DNA from: Pseudorasbora parva
Lineage: Eukaryota; Chordata; Actinopteri; Cypriniformes; Gobionidae
Length of the DNA: 64,000 nt
Direction of reading: 5' to 3'
Assembly: GCF_024679245.1 (NCBI RefSeq)
Contig: NC_090178.1
Coordinates: 14,707,361 to 14,771,360 of the forward strand
In this document: piece after piece, positions 23,885-35,369 of the stretch
How positions within the stretch are numbered: the stretch's first letter is position 1
Layout of the letters: the number at the start of each line of letters is the position of its first letter
Position numbers and translations under genes: made by a program
The notes under the pieces: model-generated
The model's database searches: none
What the model was told of the DNA's origin: nothing
The model's input: only the letters and a program-made list of their open reading frames with translations

Positions 23885-24665
23885 GGTGATCTATTATGGA
23901 CCTTTTTTCAAGATGTAATATAAGTCTCAAGTGTCCCACGAATGTGCCTGTGAAGTTTCAGCTCATATACCATGTTGTAAATGAATTTTTTTGAGTGGAA
24001 GTAAAAATATGCTGTTTTCGTGCATGCATCTTTAAATGCAAATTAGCTACTGCTCCTCACCCTGCTTTCTAGAAGTGGGCGAAGCCTTATCAGTTCGTGC
24101 CCCATTTTGATTATCATCTCTATGGCACTCAGGCTCATCTGACATTGCAGTTCTTCATCAACATGAAAGTTTATTATCTGCATGCGTTTTAAAGGAATTT
24201 AAAAAAAAAAATCTGTCTAAACTTGTGATATATATATATAAGTTCCAGAACATACATATTTAGGACAATGTTTTTTTTCAATGTTTTTTAAAGGAACTGG
24301 ATGTAAAAAATGTATTTCAATTAATCATAAAATGGCCCTGCTATAGACATTAAGAAATCATGTTAATGTCAAATACTTATATCACTGACAACAGTAGTCA
24401 GGTCAGGATATTGTCATTTAAAAGTTGTTGTTGCAGCCCTCAACTGATGTTGATGTTGACATGATGTTGAGTTTTGGCCTGAAGCTCCACCCTCCACCTA
24501 TTGACCAATCACGAAGTCGGCATCCGGGTTGCCAGCTCTGCTCTAGTTACCACAGCTGCAGCTACAAACATTTCTGCTGGATCCTGCAGCTGATCTGGCA
24601 ACCTCGATTCAGGGAGGAGTGGAAGAGGGGATACACCTGCAGTACCAGTTTTGGCCACAATCTTA
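23885..24665. mobile_element. Old DNA element (GATCTATTATGGACCTTTTTTC type)
   Basis: CTATTATGGACCTTTTTTCAAGATG, ATATAAGTCTCAAGTGTCCC and GTTTCAGCTCATATACCA follow one another as in a common fish DNA-transposon family, with TTTAAATGCAAATTAGCTACTGCTCC further in. The 24470-24660 part (CTCCACCCTCCACC, CATCCGGGTTGCCAG) is GC-richer and may belong to it. Ends are not defined and there is no transposase. Confidence 0.4.
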
Positions 24666-24906
24666 CATAAACTTCCTTTAAGGATGTCACAGCTTTTAGA
24701 TACTCTCAATGCAATAGTTGCACGCGTTTATGGCTCTTTAGTTCCACCCACATGACACTCGTCCATCTGCTCCTCCAGACTTTCTGGATATATGAAGGAT
24801 GCAGTACTACTCTAGTTACTCAAGATTGACATGAGATTGACAGAAACTGCGTGTGATACGCCTCCTTTAATCATTGTTATATAGCTCAACACAGTTAGTG
24901 TACTCT

Positions 24907-25166
24907 ACACCCTTAAAATAAAGGTGCCAGGAAGAACTAAAAATGGGTTTTCACAGTGATGCCATAGATTAACCATTTTTGGTTCCCCAAAGAACCATTC
25001 ATCTTTGAAGAACCATTTTTTTTCTAACCATTTAAAGTCTAAAGAACTTTTTGCACTACAAAGAACCTTTTGTACAATGAAAAGGTTCTTTGTATATGGA
25101 AGGTGGTTCTTCATAGAACCATACACCCTGGCAGAGAACCAGTTAAGAACCTTTTTTTTTTTTTTA
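24907..25166. mobile_element. MITE with ACACCCTTAAAATAAAGG end
   Basis: The left end ACACCCTTAAAATAAAGGTG and the internal order GATGCCATAG, AACCATTTTTGGTTCCCCAA, AGAACCATT and repeated AAGAACC/GGTTCTT inverted words identify a very common cyprinid hAT-like MITE. The right terminus is eroded into a T-run. Confidence 0.6.
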
Positions 25167-26232
25167 AAGATTTTTCTAAAAATTGTTTAGATCTGTTTTC
25201 TTGATTGACCATGTTTTATCATGTTTTATCATGCCTAATATCGATCTAGCTTACTGCAGTGTGCAAAACGTGTCACATAGTTGCTGCAGAGGGAATGCAC
25301 AGAGTAGTATAATAACATAACTTTCAAATAATGTATTAATAATCTAATATGATAAAACATACCCCAACAAACACGACCGGTAGAAACGGAAGCGGTCATC
25401 TGCGCCATCATAGAAGCTCATCAATCTACGACTTTGTTTTGAATAATGGACATCTAGCGGCGAAACATTACATATTGGCTTTAAATATTTAGTTTTGAAC
25501 TATATATATATATTTTTTAAATGTATGCAACATTTTAAAATGATGGTGCTCAAATGTCCTCAAATTCAGTCTTTACTCATTGCCCATGATGACCTCATGG
25601 ATTAGGGCAGTTTTGCAGTGCATAGCGATAGACAGACCCCTGGGATCTTTGGCCTCATATACCCTAGTCTTTAGCTATTGCTTTTTTGCCAGTTTATGTG
25701 CTTATGTTTAGAAGATTCCTCATCACTTCAGTTCTGTCTCATAAGCCTGCGAGTTGGTTTAGAGGCTCTCTAGCTCCCCTCTCATGTCATTTTCACTCAG
25801 AGTATGATGCTGGTATAATGGGTATAGTGGCACAGTTGGCACAGAGGAAGAGCGATTTTTGTGAGCTCGGTGGCTGGGGGAGATCCTCCCTGCGGTGGCT
25901 GTGAAGCTGCCTTTGATGTGGACGTACCCAGCAGAGCGAGCTTCTTGGCCAGAGAGACAGCCTGGGTGGAGGTTGCCCTCTGATCTCTGTCACTTCAAAG
26001 CAGGTGTTCCTTCTTTTTCAGTTCTCCTTCCTTTCATCCTTTTACCCCTTTACCATTCCCCTCACTTACTGGCTTGTTCGCTCCCGCTCTGTCTCTCATC
26101 ATCTCAGCCAAGATTCCCACACAGTGGCGACAATGACATCAGAACTGATGGATGTTTCTGAGACCTTTTTGTTAGACGTTCACATAATGCTCATCTGTCA
26201 TTTCTCTCACCTTCATGTTATTTTTTTCCCTG
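25167..26232. other. Single-copy stretch without assured gene
   Basis: No repeat is recognised. The 25800-26000 part has higher GC content and three overlapping short ORFs, none with a recognisable domain. Possible conserved or regulatory DNA. Confidence 0.3.
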
Positions 26233-26238
26233 ACACAC

Positions 26239-26329
<91 letters not shown>
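26233..26329 (+). repeat. (AC)48 microsatellite
   Basis: 97 bp of AC with a single G substitution at 26243. Confidence 0.97.
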
Positions 26330-26330
<1 letters not shown>

Positions 26331-26612
26331 TAAAAACCTCCCTCCTCTCTTTGGCAGAATCATCATTTGATATTTATTTTGTTGTTGTTCTCAATATTAC
26401 TGGAATTCATACGAGATGCTTAGTCACACATATCTGACTGTTTTAAAAACAACATATCAAATCACAAAATATGGCAGTAACAATTATGAGTGCACAAACA
26501 TTTATGTGCCATTCAAATAGTCCAGATATTGTGAAGGGAATTGAACTGATTAGGAAAGTCTCTCATGGTGAAATGCATATCCATCTCACAAATTCTCTCA
26601 CCTCATCCCAAC

Positions 26613-26660
26613 TTAAAGGTATAGCTCACCCAAAACTGATCTGCTCACCCTTATTACACT
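26613..26660 (+). repeat. 5' terminal fragment of GTTCACCC-type MITE
   Basis: TTAAAGGTATAGCTCACCCAAAACTGA followed by CTGCTCACCC matches the start of the TTAA-type family. The rest of the element is missing. Confidence 0.5.
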
Positions 26661-26756
26661 GTTGTTGTTGTTTTTGTTTTTAAACATATTGTTAAGGTTG
26701 TAATAACTTTGTGTTGGTAACCGGCTGAAAATCGCATTTGAAATGTGTGCATTTAC

Positions 26757-27079
26757 AACACGGTCTCATGGTCATGCGTATAAATAGTACGAGTTTGCAA
26801 TCTCGTGGAATGTATATGCCAAAATGAGTTTTGGCATGCGTATGGTACGCGGTTTTTCGCGTGCATATGATACGCACTTTATGGCGTGCATATGACACGC
26901 TCTTGGGTAGGTTTAGGGTGGTGGGGTGGGGGGTTCGCATGTATAATACGGCATAAAGTGCGTATCATATGCACGCGAAAAACCGCGTACCATAAGCACG
27001 GCAAAACTCATTTTGACGTATACATTCCACGAGATTGCACACTCGAACTATTTATACGCATTTTAATGAGATCCGTCTC
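26757..27079. mobile_element. Foldback (MULE-like) element, 323 bp
   Basis: Almost the whole element is an inverted repeat. ACGGTCTCATGGTCATGCG-TATAAATAGTACGAG at the left returns at the right as CTCGAACTATTTATACGCAT-TTTAATGAGATCCGT. Inner arms match through GCACTTTATG-CGTGCATATG words. The centre holds GGGTAGGTTTAGGG (26905-26918). The flanks GCATTTAC (26749-26756) and GCATTTAT (27080-27087) look like an 8-9-bp target duplication with one mismatch. The ends and core are shared with the elements at 30385, 39459 and 42705. Confidence 0.7.
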
Positions 27080-27270
27080 GCATTTATCCATGCAAGATCT
27101 TAATTGTTTGCACATGCAACGTTGTCAGCAAATTTTTAGTTTAAAGAATGTTATATTTTTATTCAGCAAGGGTGCATGTAAATTATTTCAAAAAAGGTTT
27201 TCTATATTCTTCAAATAAACTTGAAAAACAAATATTGAAAAAACATGACAAATAAGTAGCACAACTATAT
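27080..27270 (+). repeat. Fragment of the common dispersed repeat
   Basis: TTTTATTCAGCAAGGGTGCATG followed by AAATTATTTCAAAAAAGG is the 3' tail word set of the dispersed repeat family. Confidence 0.45.
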
Positions 27271-27397
27271 TCAAGAAAATAAAATTCAGTTTTCTCTGCT
27301 AAAAATGTAATTGTGCCATTACATACATACAATTTGAACTAAATTTGAATTGTTCATCAAATAATAATACAAATTAAATTGTGTTGTTCATCAAATA

Positions 27398-27960
27398 AAT
27401 TGCAAATGAGAACTGCTAATTGAAATCCATATTTCTTTAGAAAACATTTGCATATATGAAAGCAATTATAAATGCTTCAATGCAGAACACAACATGCATT
27501 TAGTGTACAAGTTTAACAACAAAAGAACTTAAGATGTAGAATGTGTTGAACCGACGGGAGTGTCATGGGCGGCCAAGGCTCACTGATGCACGTGGGGAGC
27601 GAAAGCTGGACCGTGTGGTCAAATCAAACAGATGAGCTAATGTAGCTCAAACTGCTCAAGAAGTTAATGATGGTTCTGATAGAACAGAATAGAGGTGTCA
27701 GAATACACACTGCATTAGTTGCAAATGTGATTTGCAAATTAAAATTTGTCTTTAGAAAACGTTAGCATACAGGAATGAAAGCAAACATAAATGCTTCAAT
27801 GCAGAATACAACAACATGTATTTAATTTACAAATTTAGTTTAAAAAAAGGGTGTAGAATGGGTCACGTCCTGCATTGAAGAATTCATGTTTTGCTTTCAT
27901 TTAGGTATGGAGACTTTTTCTAAAAAAAAATGGTTTAAATTTCCAATTGTAAATCACATT
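27398..27960. mobile_element. Tc1-like relic flanked by triplicated segments
   Basis: A ~145-bp segment (TTTAGAAAACATTTGCATA .. AAATGCTTCAATGCAGAA) at 27398-27545 is repeated directly at 27719-27863 and in inverted orientation at 27870-27960. Between the first two lies a Tc1-like transposase remnant. The repeated segments may be its eroded terminal inverted repeats plus a later duplication. Confidence 0.5.
27567..27725 (+). pseudogene. Tc1-like transposase remnant (second HTH region)
   Basis: In one plus frame the sequence reads P-R-L-T-D-A-R-G-E-R-K-L-D-R-V-V, then a K-S-N-R block, a stop, and A-N-V-A-Q-T-A-Q-E-V-N-D-G-S-D-R. This is the order of the second helix-turn-helix part of a teleost Tc1-like transposase (ERRLxRxVxxNRRAT.. 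block). A stop codon and a frameshift near the end make it dead. No catalytic DDE part remains. Confidence 0.6.
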
Positions 27961-28640
27961 GTTTTGTTACATGCCACTTCTTGTGAAAATGCCTTAATTA
28001 TTTGCCTCTTTTTTCTCTTGTAACGGCTTTTTTTTCTTGATCTCTTCTTGCGACAGTCCTTGTAGATTTTCTTTTGTTCTGTCGTTATCTGCATTTTTGT
28101 GTGTGTGTGTATGTGTGTGCGTGCATGGATTAGAAGCCACATGGGTGGAGAGGTTAAAGCAGGTAAAGAAGCACATCAAAAGGCTGCAGTGCACTTCACT
28201 CTTATTTTATTAGCCCGTTCTGAGTCCTCCATGTGTCAGCGCTGGCCTCAGATCAGCCCTGCAGAACCAGACGGGCAGAGACAGGTCATTTGAGATCAGA
28301 CTTACTGTTCAGACCCTGGTGACGTGACCTGGAAGCCTTAGGCACAGTAGGTGAATTGAGTCTGAGAGAGAAGAAAGACACAGATGAAGGCCGGGGAAAT
28401 AGAAAGAACTGTAAAAGATGTGGGGTGAACATACAGGTAATTGTGCAGACAGTGATTCCTTCATTGTGGTCAGTTTCATACGGAATTGTTCACATTCTAC
28501 AGCATGGATGGATGGACTGCAAATGCTGATTAGCGTTTGTGTAAATAAATCTGCATTGTTTATCCTTTTGATCCTTCATAAAAATAAATCACAAAATTAT
28601 AACCTTTCATTGAAGTAAAAACTGGAAGTGTGTGTGTGTG
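27961..28640. other. Single-copy stretch without gene; short GT arrays
   Basis: Short (GT)n tracts lie at 28099-28120 and 28628-28645. The 28170-28330 part is repeat-free and GC-moderate. No gene is seen. Confidence 0.3.
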
Positions 28641-28645
28641 TGTGT

Positions 28646-29520
28646 TAGGGGTGACCCCGAATAGTCGAAGATTCGATGCATCGATATGCGGAGCCTGATT
28701 CGACCACCGATCTCACGGTCGAATCTTTGCGGGTATTATGAAACGAGGATCATACCATTTTGGCAATATGGGGGTGCTCAATATTTTAAAGACGTGTCGC
28801 GGCGCTGAGCTGATCATCGGTGTGCGACCCCTTTTGGGTTGCTGAGCTTCGCACCGAACACGTTCAATGAGTGTACACGCATTAGAACACGTTCAATGAG
28901 TGTACACACACCGGCAGCAGCATTCAGCGCCTGTCCGCGGCCACTCAGGAAGTTGTTTAAAATCCTGCTGCACGACAGAGCGCTTTCGTGCAGCTCATCT
29001 GTCAGTCAATTCAAAATTGAGCACGTGTGTATATAATGTGCGCGCCAGGTGGCGGTGTGAGTGAGATCCTGAAGGGGGTCGCACACCGGACGCGGAGCTC
29101 GGCGGCGCTCGGCGGCGCGCCACGTCTTTAAAATTCGAACACATTGTTTTCAATGAGTGTACGCACACCGGTGGCGGCATTCGGCGCCTGTCCGCGGCGA
29201 CTCAGGAAGTTGTTCTAAATCCTGCCGCGCCACAGAGCGCCATTTCAAGGCTTTATATTAAAAGTATATTATCGTTAAGGTATACTGATTTCAACCTTTG
29301 CTACAAGACACATTTGTTTTACATTCTGAGTTCAACAGCTTGAATAAAGTCTAAACATATTTTGGGGAAATGTATAATAAACGTAGCCTTTTAAAATGTG
29401 CGCGTCTGGTGTGCAATATCTGAGACGCTGCGTGGCGCGCCGCCGAGCTCCGCGTCCGGTGTGCGACACCCTTGAGGCGCGCGGGGCTGAGCTTCGCGTG
29501 CGTCTTCACCCGCTTTAGGC
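28646..29520. mobile_element. CpG-rich cluster of related TIR fragments
   Basis: TAGGGGTGACCCCGAATAGTC at 28647 is the start of a hAT-like element. Its right part is replaced by pieces of a GC-rich family. An inverted end reads to GTGTGCGACCCCTTTT (28838). Two direct copies of CAATGAGTGTAC-CACACCGG-GCGCCTGTCCGCGG follow (28880-28940 and 29153-29205). The complete element at 29072-29473 closes the cluster. CpG density is far above the surrounding DNA. Confidence 0.5.
29072..29473. mobile_element. Short GC-rich MITE with ~45-bp TIRs
   Basis: The left end AAGGGGGTCGCACACCGGAC and right end GTCCGGTGTGCGACACCCTT are inverted repeats with one mismatch, and they continue into GCGGAGCTCGGCGGCG / CGCCGCCGAGCTCCGC. 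The left arm has an extra tandem GCTCGGCGGC. The centre is AT-rich (29250-29390). There is no ORF. Flanks CCTGA and TGAGG do not give a clear target duplication. Confidence 0.65.
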
Positions 29521-30036
29521 ACAATCGGCTTCAGAACGTGCATATCTTATTATAAAATAAATGTTTTCTCTAGTTTACACTGGCAACAATTATTGGCACC
29601 CATATATTGCAATATCATTTTTCCAAGATAACAACTTTGAGTCTTCTTCTATAATGCCTGATGAGTTTTGAGAAACCTGACAAGAGATCAGAGACCATTC
29701 TTTCATACAGAATCTATCCAGATCCCTAATATACCCAGCTCCATGTTGTTGGTGCTTCTCTTCAGTTCAGCCCACTCATTTTCTTTTCTTTTCTTTTTTT
29801 TGTTCAATCATTGTCCTGATGGAAGATCCAGCCATGGCCCGTGTAGCAGTAAGGGGGTAAAATCAGTCTTTTATTTGTTTATCTTTTGGTATTTGTTAGA
29901 ATCCATGATACCGTGTATCTGAACAAGCATCCAGCAAAAAAATAGGTCCACAATAAAGAAAGATTTTCATTAAAGATCCATCAGTATTGTACAGTGGGCA
30001 TGGGGTACTTTTTATCCTTGTTAAGGCCTAACCCAT

Positions 30037-31793
30037 CTGGGGTGCGTTTCCCAAAAGTATCGTTAGCCGTCGCAAGTTCCATTGTTATCAACATAGTTCA
30101 ACCAGTCGGTGTTTCCCCAAAACCATCGTTCCAACGAACATTCGCAAACAGCGTCGCAAAGCGTGGTTGCACAGCTCTTGACCAGTGGTTAGAAGCATAG
30201 TTTCTTGTTTGCATGACATGTGGACTTAATAAATACTTATCTTGAGCAAAATAAACAAGGTGACATTTAGCACAATCTATATCTTTTAGTTCGATTACAT
30301 AAAAATGTAATTTATGTCTTTTAAATTTGTCAATAGATTTAAAGCGCCATTACTGAAGAGTGCACATGTGTGGACGTGCTCTACAACCCATTCTCACTCC
30401 CAAGGCGTCGAAATCCGAAGCATGGTCAAGTGCCTTCTACAATGAAGACGCTAAAGGTGCCCCTTGGCGTCATTTTTCGACGCGCTGGGTGCTCCATTCA
30501 TTTCAATAAGAAACCTTTGGCGTCATACACAGACGCACTGGGTATGGGAATATTATTGTCATGGTGAAATTAATTATTTATTTATTACAATTATTTATTG
30601 GTTTATAATTTTGCCATTATGACATGTTGGAGTGTGCTTCTCAACTAAATCAGCAAGTATAATTTCATTTACATTTATTTTATTTACGCTATTTAGACGT
30701 TTTAACATGTAACCCAACCCCACCCCATCCTTAAACCTACCCATTTGTGTGAACATGATATAAAACTCAGGATATAACATACGACTGCATCCACAAATTA
30801 TTCAAAAACAAATTCTGAGGGCAAACGATTGATTTGCATGAAGAAATCCCCAAAAGCGATCAGCATCTCCATCCACCGAAGATCATGAACACATCAAATT
30901 TCAAATATTGCTGCCCGTTACGTGAGTTTTCATAGTGGAATTGCATTGGCTCTCGTATGTCTTGTGACCAATTGCGTCATGCTCAGGAGTCTTTTGAATT
31001 ATTTGAAAGAGATATGAATGAGTTCGTTCATGGGGCAGCGGGATCATCATTTCAGCGATTAAAACATCAAGATCAATGAAGACATCGTATGACTTCAGAA
31101 GACTTGGAATGCAACATGAGTTTTATACTGTAATACTTTTATACTGTTTTGGTCAGTTTTTTGCAATAAATACTTGTGACTGTACATTAATTTGCCTGTT
31201 ATGTGTTTTATATTGTTAAGATGTGGGTAGGTTTAAAGTAGGAGTTGGGTTAGTTGCTCCAAAATATAAAAGTAGCCTTTAAATATTAATTAAATCATGT
31301 CTGCTTTTACAAACGCAAATAATTAAATGCGTCTGTGTATGACGCCAAAGGTTTCTTATTGAAATGAATGGAGCACCCAGCGCGTTGAAAAATGACGCCA
31401 TGGGGCACCTTTAACGTCTTCATTGTGACACAGAAGGCACTTGACCATGCTTTGGATTTTGACGCCTTGGGAGTGAGAATGGGTTGTGCTCTACTATGGA
31501 AGAACGAGCCTCTCATTTAAAATAAGTGAGAAAAATAAGAATCAGTCCTCAGGTGCCATGTCCATCATTTATAGCAAAAAATCTTGCATGAATTCGATCT
31601 CAAAATAATGAATTAAAAGCAGTTATTAGTCCACCACCTGTGTGACATAATTAACCAACATGGCTGAACGACAGATTTGCGACAATTTGTCTTCGGTAAA
31701 CAGTCGTGACTAGCTAGTTGATTTCTTCAACGATGCATCGTACTATGGTAGTTAAGCGTTGAGTAACGCGGTTGTACGGGAAACGCACACCAG
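30037..31793. mobile_element. DNA element with GGGTGCGTTTCCC ends, inserted in the Tc1 copy
   Basis: The left end CTGGGGTGCGTTTCCC and right end GGGAAACGCACACCAG are inverted repeats with one mismatch. Subterminal sequences also pair loosely (ATCGTTAGC / GATGCATCG, GTTATC / AACG words). The Tc1 sequence resumes directly afterwards (GATTTGCTGCCAAAAAGC). The superfamily is not clear: no target duplication longer than 2-3 bp is visible. Removing the inner element 30385-31485 leaves about 650 bp. Confidence 0.6.
30385..31485. mobile_element. MULE-like element with ~155-bp TIRs and 9-bp target duplication
   Basis: The left end AACCCATTCTCACTCCCAAG and right end CTTGGGAGTGAGAATGGGTT start inverted repeats of about 155 bp (30385-30540 and 31326-31485). 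The flanking GTGCTCTAC at 30376-30384 and 31486-31494 is an exact 9-bp target duplication, the signature length of Mutator-type elements. The interior (about 30880-31260) is homologous, in inverted orientation, to the interior of the element at 42705-43671. It has no transposase ORF and lies inside the element 30037-31793. Confidence 0.75.
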
Positions 31794-31813
31794 GTAGATT
31801 TGCTGCCAAAAAG

Positions 31814-32216
31814 CTATTTTTTTTGTTTTATCCGTCCGCAGAACCAGTTCCAGTTGTGTCTGACAACTGAATATCCTGGAGCTTGTTTTTGGATGAGTAA
31901 GGAGGATATTTTTGTTGTGATGTAGATACTGTTTGCAAAAATTTGTTTAGGTTTCTGACCGCAAGACTCTAATTTCTGCAATTCTCCATCTGTGATTCTT
32001 GGCGAGTCTTTGGCCACTCAAACTTGATATAGACACGCGTCTTCTTCCAGGCAGATTTATAACATCTTTAGTTGATTGGAACGTCTTCATTATTGCCCTG
32101 ATGGTGGAAATGGTGATTTTCAATGCTTTGGTTATTTTGGTACATACACTTTCTGTTTTGTGAAGGTCGACAATCTTTTGCTGCACATCAGAATTATATT
32201 CTTTTGTTTTACTCAT
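31814..32216 (-). pseudogene. Tc1-like transposase N-terminal fragment
   Basis: The ATG at 32216-32214 starts M-S-K-T-K-E-Y and continues with an HTH of the Tc1 type (QQKIVDLHKTES..TKITKALKITISTIRAIM), then an N-L-P-G-R-R-R linker like the GRPR hook of Tc1 proteins. Near 32005 the frame shifts. The next frame gives A-K-D-S-P-R-I-T-D-G-E-L-Q-K before degenerating. The DDE catalytic part is lost to the insertion and to decay. Confidence 0.7.
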
Positions 32217-32427
32217 TGTGATGAATGATGGGGTGCTGATAATTGTGGCAAACATGTTTGGGAGAATGTATTTCTTATTTCGTAATGTGAATTTGCCACT
32301 ACTTTCAATTGTTTCGCTTTAATGAAAGGTTAGAATTTAGTGAATAGGGATAAACAATGCAGATTTAGTTTCACAGCCGCTTATATTTGCTTATATTTAC
32401 CAAAGGTGCCAATATTTTCAGCAAGAA

Positions 32428-35369
32428 AAAAATAATGATAAAGAAAAGGGTTTTTGTAGCTTTTTGTTGTGTAGCTCCTATACAAGTTGAAAGCTTAAGT
32501 TTGATGTTGGATAACAAGAATAAAATACTAACCCACATTTAGTGACAGGGAGTAATGCCTCCATAACTCTCATTTACTTAAAGGTTTCTTGTTTGCAATT
32601 TGAATAAAGAATATTTCAGATGAAAGTGATGCGCTGTGGCCTTTTATGGATTGCCTAGTTGGGTGATTAATGAACCACTTCTGTTCCAAACTTAGCTTGC
32701 ACTTAATTAAAACTTAAGGTCTGACCACTAATCATAATTTACATCCCCAAACCTCAGGACAATTTAATAATAAAATGTGCAATTTGCTTCTACACTGGCC
32801 GGAGATATCATGCTGGGGCTGAAGCAGGTTGCCACTGCATCCACTGGTTTTTGTCCTAAATTCTGATCTTCATATTGGTTTTGACCTGCTTTGTGACCTT
32901 TGACCTTTTCTGTTATTCTTTCAGAGATCTGTGTTTCCACTCCAGTTTCCTGGCAAAACAGGAGTCTGTACGTAGTCCACCTGCACTCGCTTCCTCTCCT
33001 CTTATTTACAGCTATATTTCTGTCGGATTGTGTGCTGTTTCTGTGTATGCATGTATGGAAATGTGAGTGTGTGTGAATGTTCATTAAAAGAGTCTATTTT
33101 TTATGATTTTTAACCAGAGCTATGTACTTTAATGTGCAAAGAATTGCTCCTTACCTCTTCAAAGTGGACTCGAATCAAAGAACAAAATCCAAATTGACTA
33201 AATGTTGCTGTGGGCTACAATGCCAATGTTAAAATATCTGTTCTGTCATTTATCTCTGACTCTTGAGAACTGAGACAAAACTATCTGTGTTTTTACTTGA
33301 CTGAAATTCAATTTGGGTAAACACCATATATATGTGAAATATGTCATAACAAATGGACAAATCTGACAAATTAACAAAATGATGCTACAAGATATGTAGT
33401 TGTACAATTTTTATCAACTATATTTATTATTGTTTTATTATTATTATTTCATTTTGTTGTGGTGTTGCTACTAATATGACTTAAATGCAGGAAATAATTT
33501 AACTGCTTAAACTCCGGGACCAATTTTTTTGTGTATAAATTCATTTTTGAAAGTGTGTAACTCAGGCCCTGTGTGCTCTAGGACCCTGCAGACAGTTTAG
33601 GCTGTTTCCACTAAATTACAGAAAATCGTGGAAAAAAAGAAGTTTGTCTGTGTCATGTTGTATGCAAGATTTATTCAAATGGGTCTGAAGGGATGATGAA
33701 AAATATATAAGCACAATAATGAAATGGTACAATTGTGGTAAAAGCATTAATTTCATGGTCCAAATGTTGATTTTTTTTTTTTTCATGTTTTGTCCTATGT
33801 CTCAAGAATCAGTGTTATGCTAGTTCCCATATCAGCTCATGTAGATCTTTTGCTACACTGTTCAAAATACATGTGTATATTTATTTTTCTAGGGCACACA
33901 TAGAATAGAGTGTGAAAAAAATGTAATCTGACATTCTTTTTATGAGCCTTCTTTATAAGGCAATTTATTTGTTATCAAGACACGTAATTGGTGTACATTT
34001 CTCTTTTAATATTGTAACCTGCTGTCTGTGTTTACCAAAAACTGGTATTATAAACTGACATTTGAATGCAGGAAGCCTGCTGTTTTAGAACACCTGTTGA
34101 GAGACAACTGAGTTATTGTTATCATTTGCATAACCATAAAATCATAAATAGGCTTTCTTTTTAAAATGAATATTTAAAAGGTTCAGTATCGTCTTGTATT
34201 GCAGTGCTCTTATTTAAGTTGATTTTTATTTGCTGGCTTTGATTAAACAGTAAAAAAAAAAAAAAAAAAAATCTCTGCATTTATTTCGCTGTCTCCTTTT
34301 AGCACACGCACTTAAAGCTCATAAAACTTCAGCAGATTTTGAGAGAAAGAGAACTGACATACAAATCATAGAAATAATAGGTTTGTACTGCTCAGTCATT
34401 CACCTGCTAATCAATATGAGACAGGAACTTCATGGCACACTATTCATTCAGAGACAGCAACAAGCTTCTCTCGATTATCTTCACTGTCGGATGATCTCTG
34501 TAGTGAGCAGAGAAAGTCAACGTACAATTTGAATGCTGTATAGTTATAGCTTTTTCTGTCATTGCAATTTCGACTGGTACGCCAATGATGGCTGCCACAG
34601 AATGAAGAAGCTGTTTAAGCGTATGCGTTGATAAATGTGAAGTACATGAGAAGGGTTTGCTGTCATTTAAGCATCCAGCTTCCTTTTGTTCTTACCATTT
34701 ATTCCCTGCTAGTAGATGTTGTATACACAATCTGGCTGGGAATAGAATCTTTCTCCATTGATGACCACTCAAAAGATGACAGATTTCATACATTCAGCTG
34801 AGCAACTTCCATTAATAGGAATGGGAATCCTCACAGTTATATATTAAGGCCTTGTCAGATTAGTTATAACTAACATTTGCTACTGCTAAATTAGAAGAAT
34901 GAAGAAAGAGAGTCTAAACTGATTTTAAGCCATAATTTGTAAGATATTTGTAAAGCTTGGATGATAGCTATGCATATTTACATAGCTTAATGTAGCTTCC
35001 TTAAAAGGGTTTCTTGTTAGCTAAATATGAACGTAACAAATACAACTTACCAAAAGTTGTAAAAAAAAAAAAAAAAAAACGATTTTATTGCAGTGACATG
35101 AAATGTTTTAGCCTGATGTGATGGTCATACTTAACTCTAGTCAGATTTTGAGTCTATTAGTGGGGTGTGTTTAAACCAAACCAGGAAAGAAAATGCCTCT
35201 GCACGGATCAAGTCCAGACCAAACTTCCCGATCTTAAATGTTGTTGGCAGGGCTAGAAATGTTGCTAAACAGAGCAGCTTTAGAACTTTTTTTCTGTCAC
35301 CATGCAAACTCAAAAGGTGCATATATATAGTAATTTAGAGAGAAAGATTTTAAATATATGACTGTGCTA
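32428..35369. other. Mostly single-copy DNA; weak exon-like signal at 32925
   Basis: The acceptor-like CCTTTTCTGTTATTCTTTCAG at 32904-32924 is followed by a frame open to TGA at 33064-33066 (about 46 residues) and an ATTAAA at 33082. This is a weak terminal-exon candidate. From 33100 to 35350 I see no gene. There are A-runs at 34252-34271 and 35061-35079. The 34300-34860 part is repeat-free and of moderate complexity. Confidence 0.3.

Larger units (their letters stand above)
29578..32427 (-). mobile_element. Tc1-like element split by two later insertions
   Basis: The left end CACTGGCAACAATTATTGGC follows a TA (29576-29577). The right end is a diverged inverted form (GGTGCCAATATTTTCAGCAAG, about 32406-32426). 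The minus strand encodes the N-terminal transposase part near the right end, and a C-terminal trace (H-G-I-M-D-S-N-K-Y-Q) lies near 29925-29890. The two halves are separated by the element 30037-31793, itself interrupted. Confidence 0.65.

Noticed and set aside
26905..26918. Interstitial telomere sequence
   Set aside because: GGTTTAGGG occurs singly inside transposons, not as TTAGGG tandem arrays.
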